Shown: positions 42,164 through 53,640, counted from the stretch's first letter. The stretch is 64,000 bases of DNA from Thereva unica (GCA_949987705.1 OX465281.1:81558543-81622542); one strand, 5' to 3'. Made by a program: numbers and translations. Notes: generated by a model not told the origin, from the sequence alone.

Positions 42164-43110
42164 TTATTATTCAATAATTTTATTGTGCAAGATAAAAACT
42201 AAATGAACACAAAGGGCTTGCATTTGGGTTAAATACTACCACTTCTTGGTACTAGTTATGAAAATGTGTAGGACATTTAAGAACGATATGAGTGAAATAT
42301 ATGGCTGTATTGTGTTATTGTATCTTACACTTCTCTAAGGGTGGGTGCCAAAATACAATTCCGAATTTGTTACTTTCATCGATGACACTTCGAAATTACA
42401 AAGTGTGCCAAAATACACTTCCCGCATTTCATTGACAATTGATATTATTTTTTAAAACAATGTTGTCATAAATAACAGAAAATTTTTCTACTCATACAAT
42501 TTTTAATACAGTTTCCTACATTAATGTTTTTGGATTGATGGAAGTGGAAGGGGTTCATGAGCATAATACATTTAGTAAGGGGGAAATGCAAGAAGCATTT
42601 ACTCAAGTTTAAAAAAAATTATTTAATTTTTGCACGGAAATTGATTTGTTAATTTTATTTTGATTGGCGTTGATGAACGTTGCACTACGGTGTAGTAGTA
42701 ATATACAGTGAGAACAATCGTACCCTAAAAATTGCAAAAACTCGGGATATTGTACTCCAATAATTGGAAATGGATTCAACCAATTTTCATACTGGTTCAT
42801 TATTCCACAATGCATTAGGGCCATAGATTGCACGAATATCCTTTGCATGGTTAATATGTCAACAACAAGTTGTATTTTTGAAGTCAAAGGCAAGATGTTT
42901 GTCACCATTTATAAAAATAACAATTATTTAATTATGACAAACTGCTACAAAATCCAACAAACTGTCAAACGAATGTTTGGATAATATTTCCCTACAATTC
43001 AAAATATTTCCTTACATTTCCAAAGACACAAACCTCTGAAAATTGAAATGTTAAATCGAAATGCGTTTTCCATACAAATTGACATTTGGAATGTATTTTG
43101 GCACAGGCCC

Positions 43111-43491
43111 TTAAGACTAGTACTAAGTTCGCCGCTAAATAAAATTTCCCTACAAAATTTAGCAAGCTAAATTTTAGCAGTAAATTAAGGCTCCTTATTT
43201 TTCGCTAAATTTGTTCAAAAAACAACCAATGATATAAAGCAAACAGAAAAAGAAGCTAATTTATAATTGTGTAAGTTTTAAGTGCGGAAATGAAAATAAA
43301 GTAAAAGTTTGGACACGAAAAAATTGGTACTGTGGAAAAAAGTTATGATAAAATATTGTGAAGCACGCTGCATTTCCAGTGGATTTTGAGGAGTTTTATT
43401 TCGAAAATTTTAGTCTGAAGATAAAAAAAATTGCACAGGCTTTAGGCCTAGGACTAAGTTCGAAGCGAACGAATTCCTCCACCTATCAATT
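43111..43491. other. Stretch without a gene
   Basis: Contains a small palindrome near 43160-43190 (AATTTAGCAAGCTAAATT). Nothing coding. Confidence 0.4.
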
Positions 43492-43494
43492 ACT

Positions 43495-43630
43495 AGGGGT
43501 ATTCATGATCTGTTTTATTTGTGTTATTTGTGTTATTCATGTTAAACAAATGTCATTTACCATGAGTTTTATTTTCGATTTAACATGAATAACACGAATA
43601 ACACAAATAACACAGATCATGAATACCCCT
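43495..43630. repeat. 136-bp palindromic MITE
   Basis: The arms AGGGGTATTCATGATCTG... and its complement are nearly perfect, rich in TGTTATT/AATAACA, and flanked by ACT (43492-43494 and 43631-43633). The right flank abuts or overlaps the left end of the next element. Confidence 0.75.
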
Positions 43631-43631
43631 A

Positions 43632-44398
43632 CTGAGTTTCCATGAGAGTTCAACCAGAGTTGAACCCGAGTTGAACTCCATGGAAACAGTCGCAGTCAAG
43701 AGTTTTCGTTAAAGATTTTCAACTCTGCTCAACTCAATGAGGGGTGCTACACGGAGACTCAAGAAGTCGACCGAACCCAGAATTGAGTCTCGTTATTTAA
43801 TGCTACACGAGGCTCGCTTCAGCTTAGATAATTCCTTATATATGAAAGACTTGAGTGTGTGTAGTAAGCGGCGTTTCTTTATTTTCATTTGTCAGAAAGA
43901 GAAGAGAAAGAAATGTGCATTTGAGTTAGTTTTCACCCAGGGAATTTCTGGATGAAAATTCTTTCGTTAAAGTTTCGTCAAGCGCGCCTTCTTTCCCTTC
44001 TCTTCCCTTGTTTCTTGTCTGTAAAACCGGTTTTTTCGTGCTTCTTGAGTCCCCGTGTAGCACCCCACAACGAAAATAGGTAGATTGAACAGAGTTCACG
44101 CACACAACTACAAACGGGATTGTCAAATGTTAAAAAAGTCAAAATGTCGCGCCTGTTTATAACATTTCTGTTATACAACGAACACAATAAATTAATTTTA
44201 TGGTCCATGAGCACTATTTAATAATAACAAAAATATTACGTCAAATTTAAAAACAGCTGCTCGCTTAATACGAGTACACATTCAGCTGTCTGTACACAGG
44301 CAGAAAAGTCAGCCATGGAAACGCATAGAGTTGAGTCGTTGAGTTGTAGTGTCATTTCATCTCAACCTCAGCTCAACTCGACTCCCATGGAAACTCGG
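43632..44398. repeat. MITE with CTGAGTTTCCATG ends, interrupted
   Basis: Ends CTGAGTTTCCATG and ...CATGGAAACTCGG with TA on both sides (43630-43631, 44399-44400). Subterminal GTTGAACTC/GAGTTGAAC words are repeated. A 330-bp element (43738-44067) is inserted; the partial copy at 48692-48885 is uninterrupted at that point. Confidence 0.75.
43738..44067. repeat. MITE with GGGGTGCTACACGG ends inside the previous element
   Basis: Inverted ends TGAGGGGTGCTACACGGAG / ...CCCGTGTAGCACCCCA continue through ACTCAAGAAG. Flanked by CAA (43735-43737 and 44068-44070). Its absence at 48799-48805 in the second copy of the host MITE supports insertion. Confidence 0.75.
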
Positions 44399-44465
44399 TA
44401 AATATATTGTAAATAAAATTCACTTGTCAGACAAAAACAAAGCTAAAGAAAACAAGAGATAATAA

Positions 44466-44761
44466 GGCCCATTTTACACGATGAAACACAAAACATAAAG
44501 TTTCCAGCAAGCTTAGGCTAGGGGTGAGAGAGGGCTTGAGGGGACGTGAAATTTTGCCAACAAACTTTTGGAAGCAACTTTGCGGCAACAGTTTGACAGC
44601 TTAAGGTTTGTTGTTGTTTTTTCTCTGATTTCTTTGTAAAAAAGAGAAATGAGAAGTTTACTCATGTAGACACCGATGAAGTTTTTGAGGAAACTCCAAA
44701 AGGGAATTAGCGATTGCAGGCAACTTTGTTTCGTTTCGTGTTTCATCGTGTAAAATGAGCC
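44466..44761. repeat. MITE with GGCCCATTTTACACGATG ends
   Basis: 296 bp, inverted ends GGCCCATTTTACACGATGAA and ...TCATCGTGTAAAATGAGCC, flanked by TAA (44463-44465 and 44762-44764). PIF/Harbinger type by duplication. Confidence 0.8.
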
Positions 44762-44807
44762 TAAGAAGTAACATTTTATATGTGCGTAAGTTTTCACGCG
44801 TTTGGGG

Positions 44808-45081
44808 GGGCTGTTTCACACGAGCCGACGGCCAACCAACAGAAATCTTATGAAAACGTCATTTGTAGAGAAGAGGGTGCGAGAGGACGATGGGGAGGGA
44901 AGATTTTTCCATTCAACTTTCTCACACGATTTTCGATACGACTTTTTGACAGCTGTGTGGTTGTTGTTGTTTTTTATTCCTTTGGGAAAAAGAAAAGAAA
45001 GAGAAAAGAAAAAAACAACAACAATAAGCTAAAGCGTTTTGACGTAGAGTTGGTTGGAAAAAATGGCCCGTGTGAAAGCCC
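44808..45081. repeat. MITE with GGGCTGTTTCACACG ends
   Basis: 274 bp, inverted ends GGGCTGTTTCACACGaGCC and ...GGCCCGTGTGAAAGCCC. It sits between two other MITEs. The left flank is a G run, which obscures a target duplication. Confidence 0.65.
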
Positions 45082-45115
45082 ATGCGACTTTTCGTCGAGT
45101 TTCAAAAGGGAATAG

Positions 45116-45675
45116 CCCTAACTATAATGATCTTAAGACGTCATAAGATTCTTCGTCAAATTCTCTTAAGACTGATTAATTATCTGTCAAATCGTAAGCT
45201 CAGCTATAATAGCCTTAAGACGTTTTGACATTTGTAAAAGGTAAACAAATCGAGTCTGGGAAAGCGTCCAATAAATTAAAAAATGGAAATTAACAATAGT
45301 TTTAATGAAGAACTGATTGAATTAGTTCAAAACTGTTTTTTTTATTGTCTATTTATTTTTCTTACACAACACGATCTAGGTTTTCTTTTTATTTTTTTCA
45401 CATCTTCTACCAATTTCACTAATAACGCCAAATTATTTAATAACTTCTAATTATCCATTTTGCAAAAAAACGTTTTCTGCAACTAGAAACACTAAAGAAA
45501 ATTACACTTTTCTTATGATTGCTTAAGATTTGTACGCTCGTTACCGTACATTAAAGACTTGACGAAAGATTGGAAAAGTTAAGGCAAGATTGCTTAAGGC
45601 CATTATAGTTGGTATTATGATATTTCATAGGAGCGTAAAAAATCTTAAGGTATCTTAAGACCATTATAGTTAGGG
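45116..45675. repeat. MITE with CCCTAACTATAATG ends and CTTAAGA repeats
   Basis: Ends CCCTAACTATAATGaTCTTAAGA and its complement (ending about 45675), with further inner copies of the same word near 45185-45220 and 45595-45620. About 560 bp. Target duplication not clear. Confidence 0.65.
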
Positions 45676-45905
45676 GTATTTGGAAGGCTGTAATATCTCC
45701 AGTTTATTTGGCCCAGAAAATCAATGTGAAAACTCCTGTAATTGAAGTCGCACTCACGAAAGGGTTTGCGTTAATACAGTACCCTCAGAAGCTAAGCTAA
45801 TCGCAGCTTCTACGGAGCCAAACAGCGGGATGTGACAAGAGAAATTTTCTGTGTCCACTATATTCTCTTCGTTTTCTTGGTTTCGTTTGCTGGTAATCTG
45901 TTCAG

Positions 45906-46155
45906 GGGCCGGTTCGTGTATGTCGAAAACGAAAATTTTTTTTCGTCTCGGGTTCGTGTAAGTCGAAAAAATTGAAAATTTTCGTCTGAAGCCGGCGAAA
46001 GGCACTCGAAAGCTCTTGGGTTATCGAGTTTTTGCATTAGAACACGAACAATTTTTTTTCGACCTATGCGAACGCTAAAATTTTCGTCGACAAAATTTTT
46101 CGACTTCCATTTCTTTTCGTTTGGTTATCGTCGTTCGCCATACACGAACCGGCCC
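45906..46155. repeat. MITE with GGGCCGGTTCGTGTATG ends
   Basis: 250 bp, inverted ends GGGCCGGTTCGTGTATG and ...CATACACGAACCGGCCC, flanked by CAG (45903-45905 and 46156-46158). Inner TTTTCGTC/GACGAAAATTT words are repeated. PIF/Harbinger type by GGGCC start and 3-bp duplication. Confidence 0.8.
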
Positions 46156-46158
46156 CAG

Positions 46159-47388
46159 GCTTCGAGCAATATGAAATTTGCTCTTAAAATTTTGTTCGAA
46201 ATTTTGTTTTTGACTCGTCTTAAAATTTGAATTTTCGCTCATGAATTTTGAGTCAAGAAAAAGAGATCGAGGATAGGTGAAGTTTCTCTTTATATATTGT
46301 TGATATAAGCTGATAACTTTGTAGCTTCCATTATATTTTTCTTGATTCTCTTTAAAGACACTTTAGAGGGATAGAGAAAATTTTTATGAATTGTATGAGT
46401 ACGGGGGCTGCCTGAAGTGTTTTTTTTGCAAGGAGAATGTAATGATTGTGGGCGTGGGTGTAGGGGGTGTATGTGAGGTATGCAAGGTATTACTATTTTT
46501 TTAGATTTTCAGCCAAAATTATGCACTTGTATGAAAAATTAAACGAGATGAAAGTAGTAGTTGCAGTTTTTCAACGGCGTTTTCTTTGGACGAAAATAGC
46601 GAAAATATTTCGGAAAAATTAACGAAAAAATGCGATTCGATTTTTTCACTTTTTTGAAGTTTAAACAATTTTTCTTGTTCACCATCATAAAATAATACTA
46701 CATTTTGATGCGATGATGCGATGCACAAAAATTAAAGGGATATTAAATTTCAAATTTAAGGTCAATTTTTGGGATTTGTAAAGATATTTTGACCTGAAGT
46801 TCTAACCAGTTAGTGTTTATATTATAAAGTATAAGTTCATTGAAGTTATAATCAAAAAACTAAACTTTAGAGTTTTTTAAAGTTTTTTTTGAGGTTATGT
46901 GTACAGATAAAAATTTCATATTGTAATCGCTGATAGCCAATATCATAACGAACAGCCTCTATTATTTTTGCTTTTTCGGACCTACACATGCCGCGATATA
47001 CGCATCTTTATTTAGAAAGAACGACCAAAATAATAAAATTTTTACAAAATGGTCGATAACGAGCGAAATGGTCGAGTGTTGGTTGCTAGAGGTATGAAAT
47101 GGCCATTATGTGTAGTATTCGATGTAACTAACATATTCCAAACGAAATTTTTTAGACTGCAAACAATTCCGTATGTTTTGTTTATCTGACTCCACTGTTA
47201 TTTTTCAGTTTTTTTAGTTAAAGGCTTCGTTACTTTTACTTTTATAGTTCACCTTGCGCATTGCTTCCCTTATCCTGCGCCTTACGAACCGCCACTGATT
47301 TACACATAGCTTTGGGGGGTGGTGCAAAAGTCGACACATTTTCACATTTTCTTCTTTCTCCTTTATTGAATTGTTTGATCGTGGATGG
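46159..47388. other. Stretch without a gene
   Basis: No recognisable coding or repeat structure. A short G/T-rich run lies at about 46440-46480. Confidence 0.45.
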
Positions 47389-47403
47389 GAGCATTAACAA
47401 CAA

Positions 47404-48300
47404 TTCAATTCAATTCATTTATTCGACTTAAAAATTCACAGTTACATTTATGCTATTTTTCTAGTTGCTAATACTAATGTAATTGATGGACTATATATGT
47501 GTTGTCCAATTGCCTATTATATAATCATATGAAACTGCCGAGCGTTATGCAATGAAAGTTTAGGTATGCACACTTGCGACCGGTGTACTTAAATAACAGT
47601 ATTGGTCCTCAATGGGCTACACTACCTTAAGAAAATAAATTATAAAATATATGTTATGTACAATTACAAAACTAAGCCTAAAAATTTTGACATTTAAGAC
47701 AAGTTAGATGAGTTTAACAAAATATTAGTTCATTATATCTAGTTTAGGAGAAAATGTAGATTTTTAACTTAATATTAACAGCTTCCAATTGTATATTTTG
47801 ACCTTACTGCTTCAACCTTTAACAATACTATCAACAGTTACAACTAAGTATTAAAATATTATTATTATCAGAGTTAATTTGAAGACAAGTTAGATGAGGT
47901 TCACAGCCATAACCTCATCCAAGTGGTCTTCATATAATTAAGATATTATTGTTATTGGCTCTTCTTGATTTCTTCAATCCAAATCCTTAAATCAAATGAT
48001 TATTTTTATGGTTGTTCCTCATCCGGAATTCCTTGGTTCTTCTTTTCGTCAGTTTTCTCCCCAATTTCTTTTGTTTCGGGCAATTTGGTTAACGTTACAC
48101 CTTAACACGTTTTCTTTTTATTTATATTAACCGATAACTTTGTTTGTTTAAATTCACTTGTTTAAGACATTATCTTCTGTAAAACTTTTGTTCCTAACCG
48201 TACTTTTACTGGTTCGCTTTTATGCGACCACGTTTTCTTTTTTTTTGGGACGTATTCCATCCCGCCATTTGCGTTCGCGTCAACACTCACCAAGCGAATC
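47404..48300 (-). mobile_element. Short minus-strand retroposon, copy 2
   Basis: Flanked by a perfect 15-bp duplication GAGCATTAACAACAA (47389-47403 and 48301-48315). On the minus strand it begins GATTCGCTTGGTGAGTG, as in copy 1, and ends AAGTCGAATAAATGAATTG. It is ~260 bp shorter than copy 1 through internal differences. Tail units differ: AATTG repeats here, AAATG repeats in copy 1. Confidence 0.8.
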
Positions 48301-48315
48301 GAGCATTAACAACAA

Positions 48316-48689
48316 ATATCCCGTTTATGATTAGGTTGAACCCAGGTTCAACTCGGGTTCAACCCAGTCCTAAACGGATGTTGACTTGAAACTGGGTCCA
48401 CTCAACCCAACTCAGCTGTCCTACCTAGATCGAGTTGATATTTAACTTCATATACGGGGGTTGAGTTGAAATTGGGTTGATGTGACATTTTTTTGTTTGT
48501 TTACCATCGCGAAGTCCACTTTCGGCATTAATTTTGTATTGGATGTTTTTTCTGGTACAGGAAAAATAAATTATTTAGTTATGAATTTTTACGTATCTAT
48601 AAATGAGAATTTCACACAAAAATTTGAGGTTATGTTTTGATATCAATTCAACTCTATTTCAACCCAAATTGAACTCAACTCAACATCAT
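48316..48689. repeat. MITE-like sequence with GGTTGAACCC/GGGTTGAA repeats
   Basis: Starts near ATGATTAGGTTGAACCCAGG and ends near GAACTCAACTCAACATCAT. It has many GTTGAA/TTCAAC words in both orientations and an imperfect terminal inversion. It resembles the subterminal style of 43632-44398 but is not a copy. Confidence 0.45.
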
Positions 48690-48691
48690 AC

Positions 48692-48885
48692 ACTGAGTTT
48701 CCATGAGAGTTCAACCAGAGTTGAACCCGAGTTGAACTCCATGGAAACAGTCGCAGTCAAGAGTTTTCGTTAAAGATTTTCAACTCTGCACAACTCAACG
48801 CAAATAGGTAGATTGAACAGAGTTCAAGCACACAACTACAAACGGGATTGTCAAATGTTAAAAAAGTCAAAATGTCGCGCCTGGC
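48692..48885. repeat. Partial second copy of the CTGAGTTTCCATG MITE
   Basis: Matches 43632-43737 and 44071-44152 almost identically with the 330-bp insert missing, then stops at about 48885 (GTCGCGCCTG). It is an empty-site control for the 43738-44067 insertion. Confidence 0.75.
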
Positions 48886-49149
48886 TTGGACGTCTGAAGA
48901 AACTTTATATTTAATAAATGTTTTTAAAGAAAAATCTATTATAAAATTAATAGATGATTTTTGATTATTTATTTTCTTTACTGCTTTTTTTCGAATTTGT
49001 TATTCATTTCTTTCTTTCTTTTTTTTATATATTTATAATTTGATTTTGTTTTAACTTTTTCTTTTATTCTGTTTTTTTTCTTTTTTTTTTTAATTTTTTA
49101 TATATTTATATTTTCGTTTTTATATTTTTTATGTTATGTTAGTCTTAAG
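48886..49149. other. T-rich stretch without a gene
   Basis: Low-complexity T-rich sequence before the LINE; no feature recognised. Confidence 0.4.
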
Positions 49150-51300
49150 AATTTCGTCTTATCTTCCCACTGTCTTCCACTTCCGATTCCCCTTCTTCCT
49201 ACTCTCTATTATCTGACGGCTTTAATTTCTATTGTGTTGACTCGCTTGAAGTACTCGGCATACTGCATTCCATTTCGTCCAATAGCGTTGGTTATGATGG
49301 TATTTCTCCTCGCTTTCTTAAGATTCTCTCCCCTTTAATCGTTGATGTCATCACGCATATTGTTAACTATTGCCTGACAACCTCCCAAGTACCATTAGTC
49401 TGGAAAAAAGCAATAGTTACTCCCATTCCTAAAAAGTCCTCCCCCGTTAATTTGTCAGACTTTCGCCCTATTAGTATTCTACCCTTTCTCGCTAAAGTTT
49501 TTGAAAAAATTGTATCTACTCAAGTCTTGCGATATCTTGATTCTAATAATTTCCTTTCTAAATTCCAATCCGGCTTCCGCAAATCCCATAGTTGTCAAAC
49601 TGCTATATTGAAGGTTACAACTGATCTTCGTTCTGCCCTTGACAGAGGTGACATTGCTATACTAGTTCTTCTTGACTTCTCCAAAGCCTTCGACTCTGTA
49701 GTTCACTCGCATCTGCTCTATAAACTTAGTCAACGGTATCACTTTTCCTCTTCTTCTGTTCGCCTTCTCTCTTCACTTCTCTCTAATACATATCAGTGTG
49801 TTCGGCATAATAATGTTACTTCTTCTTTCCTAAGTGTGCCTGCAGGTGTCCCTCAGGGTTCGGTTCTTGGTCCTTTGCTGTTCTCCCTTTATATTAATGA
49901 TCTTCCTTCTGTAATCCGTCGCTGCTCTTATCATTTATATGCTGATGATCTCCAGCTATATACCTCTTGTCCTATTAATCAAATTGAAAATTGTGTGTCT
50001 GAACTTAATTGCACCTTATCTCGAATAAACGAATGGAGTTCGAATAATTTTCTTAAATTAAATCCAGTTAAATCACAAGTAATTTTCCTTAGTCGTCGCT
50101 TACTGTCCCCCATGGTTTCTCTCCTCTTCTACTTAATAATGTTCCCCTTCCAATCGTTGACTATGCCAAAAACCTGGGTATTGTTGTAAATTCCAAACTC
50201 TCCTGCTGCAATCATGTCTCATTGCTGCTCTCTAAGATCTATGGCACACTTCGTAAACTATGGTTACATGGCAGTCTGTTATCTTTGCCCATTCGAGCCA
50301 AACTTATTAAATCTCTTGTTGTTCCTCATTTCCTTTACGGCTCGCTGGTATATATTTCTTTCGACTCAACTTGCCGTCAGCGTCTTATACCGGAGACAGA
50401 CTTGTGGTATAGCAATTGAGATGAGGATATTGCAATATTGCCATATTGCAATATAAAAATGTGAAGACACACTTGCATTAGTATACTGAGTTATTTGGTT
50501 GTCATTTGTCTGTCAGATTTGCAAATCGAAAAAAATTATTGTGCTGCAGTTAAATTGATGTTAAATATGAATAGAAATATTGTGAAATTATTATTAATTT
50601 ATATTAAAAATAAAAGTGAAATAGAAAATTGAAGAATTAAAATTCTGTTCAAAATTATCATTTTGGGTTATGCCCAGACTATTCTTCGGTTTAAATCTAG
50701 GGTATACTGAGCTATACCACGAAGTTTTTCTCAATTGGGATATTGAGTTTCAATGTTGAGTATACTGAGTGTATACCGAGATTTTTTCTCAGTATATAGA
50801 AACACACCTGAAGTATATTGCAATATTGCTCATATTGTAATTACTATACCACAAGTGTGTCTCCGGTATTAGAGTAGCGTTTAATGATTGCATTAGGTTT
50901 ATTTTTCATATGAGAAGATCTGATCATGTGTCGCGAGTACAAAATTCCTTACTGGGCTGTGACCTCTTTCAATTCATCGATCTCATGGCTCTTCTTCTTT
51001 TGCATAAGGTTTTTTTATACCAAAAGCCCCTGCTACCTTTCTGACTTCCTCTCTTCTTTGCAATCCTTGAGATCCGTTAAATTCCTGATTCCTGCTCATT
51101 CTTCCCTAATCGGTAGTCGTTCCTTCTTTGTGCATACTCTCAGAATTTGGAATAATCTTCCAAACTACATTCAGAGAATGAGCTCAGCCACAACATTCAG
51201 AAGACATGCGTTTCTTTTTCTATCTTCTTCTTCTCACTAACTATCTTTGTCCCTCCTATCTCTATCACTCCCACTTCAATCTTAATTTTAATTCTACTTT
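49150..51300 (+). pseudogene. CR1/jockey-group LINE ORF2, 5'-truncated and interrupted
   Basis: The frame is open from about 49200 with VGYDGISPRFLKILSPL, then DFRPISILPFLAKVFEKI, FQSGFRKSHSC, LLDFSKAFDSVVH, VPAGVPQGSVLGPLLFSLYI and HLYADDLQLYTSC (an intact YADD box at about 49935). A frameshift near 50115 moves the frame to the C-terminal part (NLGIVVNSKLSCCNHV ... FDSTCRQRL). A 481-bp MITE follows at 50388-50868; removing it with one TTA restores the frame (then DHVSRVQNSLLGCDL). A last frame change near 51035 leads to SFFVHTLRIWNNLP, the usual C-terminus. Downstream is a long T/A-rich tail. Confidence 0.85.
50388..50868. repeat. MITE with TACCGGAGACA ends
   Basis: Inverted ends TACCGGAGACAgACTTGTGG are nearly perfect for ~30 bp, flanked by TTA (50385-50387 and 50869-50871). 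ATTGCAATATTGC words repeat inside on both sides. The host LINE frame closes exactly on removal. PIF/Harbinger type by duplication. Confidence 0.85.
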
Positions 51301-51475
51301 CTTTCTATTTTTTTTTGCTCTGGAATTTTGACTATTTTCTTATTTTTGAATTTTTATTATTTTTTACTTTTTTATTACTTTTTTATTATTTTTATCTTTC
51401 AATTATTAAGTTTAATTTTAATTTTATTTTAATTTTAATCTTAATTTTAATTTTGTTCCTTTTTTTGTACTCTGA
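51301..51475 (+). repeat. AT-rich tail with TTTTAATT repeats
   Basis: Low-complexity T-rich stretch that ends in (TTTTAATTTTAATC)-like units at 51412-51460. It probably represents the 3' tail of the preceding LINE expanded as a microsatellite. Confidence 0.5.
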
Positions 51476-51525
51476 AAGATGTATATCTTGTGTACTTTAA
51501 AATCTATTAAACTATTAACTATTAA

Positions 51526-52049
51526 GGACGTGTCTATTTCCACCTTAAAACCCGAAACCCGAAACGCGAAACCCGAAACCAGACAACCGAAACCCGAAAA
51601 CAAAAACGCGAAACGCAAATCCCGTACCGCAGAAATATGTCCACACCAGAAACCACGTTTGATGTGTTGCGCGACTGTTTGATGAAAATCAAACGCGTTT
51701 GAAAATTTTTGTGCAACAGGCAGCGTAACATAGACGGAACTGCAGTTTGTGCAACTAGTTGCGTAGTGTATGGGCAGTCACATATTTTTTGGCAAACACA
51801 AATTTGCACAAATTATTCGCTCGTGTATGGGCCCCTTAACGCGTAAAGTTGCGTTTGATTTTCATTAAACAGTCGCGCAACACATCAAACGTGGTTTCTG
51901 GTGTGGATATATCTCTGCGTTACGGGATTTGCAATTCGCTTTTTTGTTTTCGGGTTACGGGTGTCGGGTTTCGCTTTTCGGGTTTCAAGTTTCGCGTTTC
52001 GGGTCTCGCGTTTCGGGTTTCGGGTTTTAAGGTGGAAATAGACACGTCC
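51526..52049. repeat. Foldback with telomere-like GGGTTTCG arms
   Basis: The arms (51526-51690 and 51870-52049) are reverse complements. The outer GGACGTGTCTATTTCCACCT is followed by ~8 units of AAACCCG/AAACGCG on the left and CGGGTTTCG-type units on the right, then TGGTGTGGA/TCCACACCA and GCGCGACTGTTTgATGAAAA blocks. The repeat number differs between arms. Flanks TTAA and CTATAA do not give an exact duplication. Non-coding; frames arising from the GGGTTTCG units are artefacts. Confidence 0.75.
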
Positions 52050-52359
52050 CTATAAAAAAGCCTTATTATAACGATTTCACTAAATTCAATAGCTTATACC
52101 CAATCAAAATCCATTTCTAAAAAACATCACGCTTTCTACCAAAGGTGTCAAAATATTTTCATAAAAATGTTCATGTTATTATTTTGTTTTGACTATTATT
52201 TTATTGAATTTTCTTATAATAATTGTTAAATTAATTTTTTAATTTAACATTTTGCTTCAGCTCAACCGTTTTAATAAATATTTCCACAGACTATTTCTTT
52301 TAACAATTGTTTACTTTTATTTTAACAATTGCTTTTTTGGCCAACCCTAGAGAACATAA

Positions 52360-52582
52360 GTTAAAAGATTCTCCTTCCTCATTAAAATACGTCTGCTCAT
52401 CACGGCGACTGAAACAAAAATAAAATGAAACACTAAAGTGATAGAAAATGGAATTAGAACAAACAGCTGACCAGAAAAGGCGAACGTGAGTCGCTTTAAA
52501 ATCGAGACGCACTTCCCTCCCACCCGAACACTCCCGCGTCAACAAATTTCGTGTTGAAAGGTGGTGGGCGCGACCCGTCTAA
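52360..52582. repeat. Fragment related to the 39463-39935 MITE
   Basis: Similar to 39755-39932: AACGTGAGTCGCTTT ... GACGCACTTCCC ... AACAAATTTCGTG, ending CGTCTAAACAGG. The left end is not recognisable. It abuts the leader of the satellite array at 52587. Confidence 0.5.
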
Positions 52583-52586
52583 ACAG

Positions 52587-53640
52587 GCACATAGGCTACT
52601 TTTTATGGAGAAAAAAGGGTTGAAGGGGGTGAAATGGGGTTCAATAAGTTGTAAGGGGATTTTTTATCTTTACTTTTTTTTCTCTATTTTTAATACAATA
52701 GAAACTGACTGACAGACAACGCACAACCTAAACCTCTGGAGCTAAAGGGCTGAAATTTTGACAGTGCATCCCTATAATGGCGTGGACATCCACTATAAAG
52801 CGATTTTTCGAAATTCATCTCCTAAGGGGGTGAAATGGGGTTTATCCAAACCGCTGGAGTTATAGGGCTGAAATTTGGACAGTGCATAGTGCATCCCTAT
52901 AATGGAGTGGACATCCACTATAAAGCGATTTTTCAAAATTCATCCCCTAAGGGGGTGAAATGGGGTTTATCCAAACCGTTGGAGCTATAGGGCTGAAATT
53001 TTGACAGTGCATCCCTATAATGGCGTGGACATCCGCTAAGAAGCGGTTTTTCGAAATTCATCCCCTAAGAGGGTGAAATAGGGTTTACCCATACCGCTGG
53101 AGCTATAGGGCTGAAATTTTGACAGTGCATCCCTATAATGACGTTTACATCCACTAAAAAGCGATTTTTCGAAATTCATCCCCTAAGACCGGTTCTACAC
53201 ATTCAACTTTGCATTCCATTTTTTGACGTTCAATTCTGTCGCTCGCGTCTACACATTTTCAACTATTCAAGAAGCAGATCGAAAATCTCGGCTGTCTTTG
53301 CTATCCGTGTACACTCATATTCATACATATACGCACACTCATAAAAATGTTGAACGTAAACACAAAAGTTGAACGCAAATTTCCATTCCATTCTGAGCTG
53401 CTTTCCATAATTCCTTTCAACTCTAGTCTGTTTCAAACTTTGCATTGGAGTGAAAGAGAAAAAAAAGTTGAACGTCAAAAAGTGGAATGCAAAGTTGAAT
53501 GTGTAGAACCGGTCTAAGGGGTTGAAATGGCTTTTATCCAAACGGCTAAAGTTATAGGGCTGAAATTTTGACAGTGCATCCCTATAATGGTGTAGACATC
53601 CACTATAAAGCGATTTTTCGAAATTTATCCCTTAAGATTT
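52587..53640 (+). repeat. ~120-bp satellite array 1 with leader
   Basis: A leader (ACATAGGCTACTTTTTATGG ... GTTCAATAAGTTGTAAGG, 52587-52680) is followed by ~5 units, each with GGGCTGAAATTTTGACAGTG, CATCCCTATAATGG, ACATCCACTATAAAGCGA and TTTTTCGAAATTCATCCCC. The fifth unit lies beyond an inserted MITE (53188-53513). The same leader and units form array 2 at 57828-59010. Confidence 0.8.
53188..53513. repeat. Complete MITE of the ACCGGTTCTACACATTC family
   Basis: 326 bp, ends ACCGGTTCTACACATTCAAC (inverted over ~46 bp), flanked by CTAAG (53183-53187 and 53514-53518). Neighbouring satellite units read CCCCTAAGGGG without the insert, which confirms the site. It is the reference copy for the nested copies at 8930-9696. 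Confidence 0.85.

Larger units (their letters stand above)
39403..43110. mobile_element. Harbinger-like element with GGGCCTGTGCCAAAATAC ends
   Basis: Long inverted ends (~200 bp) start GGGCCTGTGCCAAAATAC at 39403 and end at 43110, flanked by TTA (39400-39402 and 43111-43113), typical of PIF/Harbinger. The left arm is split by a MITE (39463-39935). The centre carries a truncated LINE (40121-42163). The residual core (42164-42900) contains another GGTGCCAAAATACAATTC segment and no recognisable transposase. Related ends occur at 18640-18740 and 23039-23062. Confidence 0.75.

Noticed and set aside
42609..42908. Minus-strand frame as a Harbinger transposase in the core of the 39403-43110 element.
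   Set aside because: No DDE or helix-turn-helix motif could be recognised in any frame; left as non-coding core.
51541..52030. Telomere or interstitial telomeric array.
   Set aside because: The unit is not TTAGG and occurs as inverted arms of a foldback element; kept only as a finding about its repeat.
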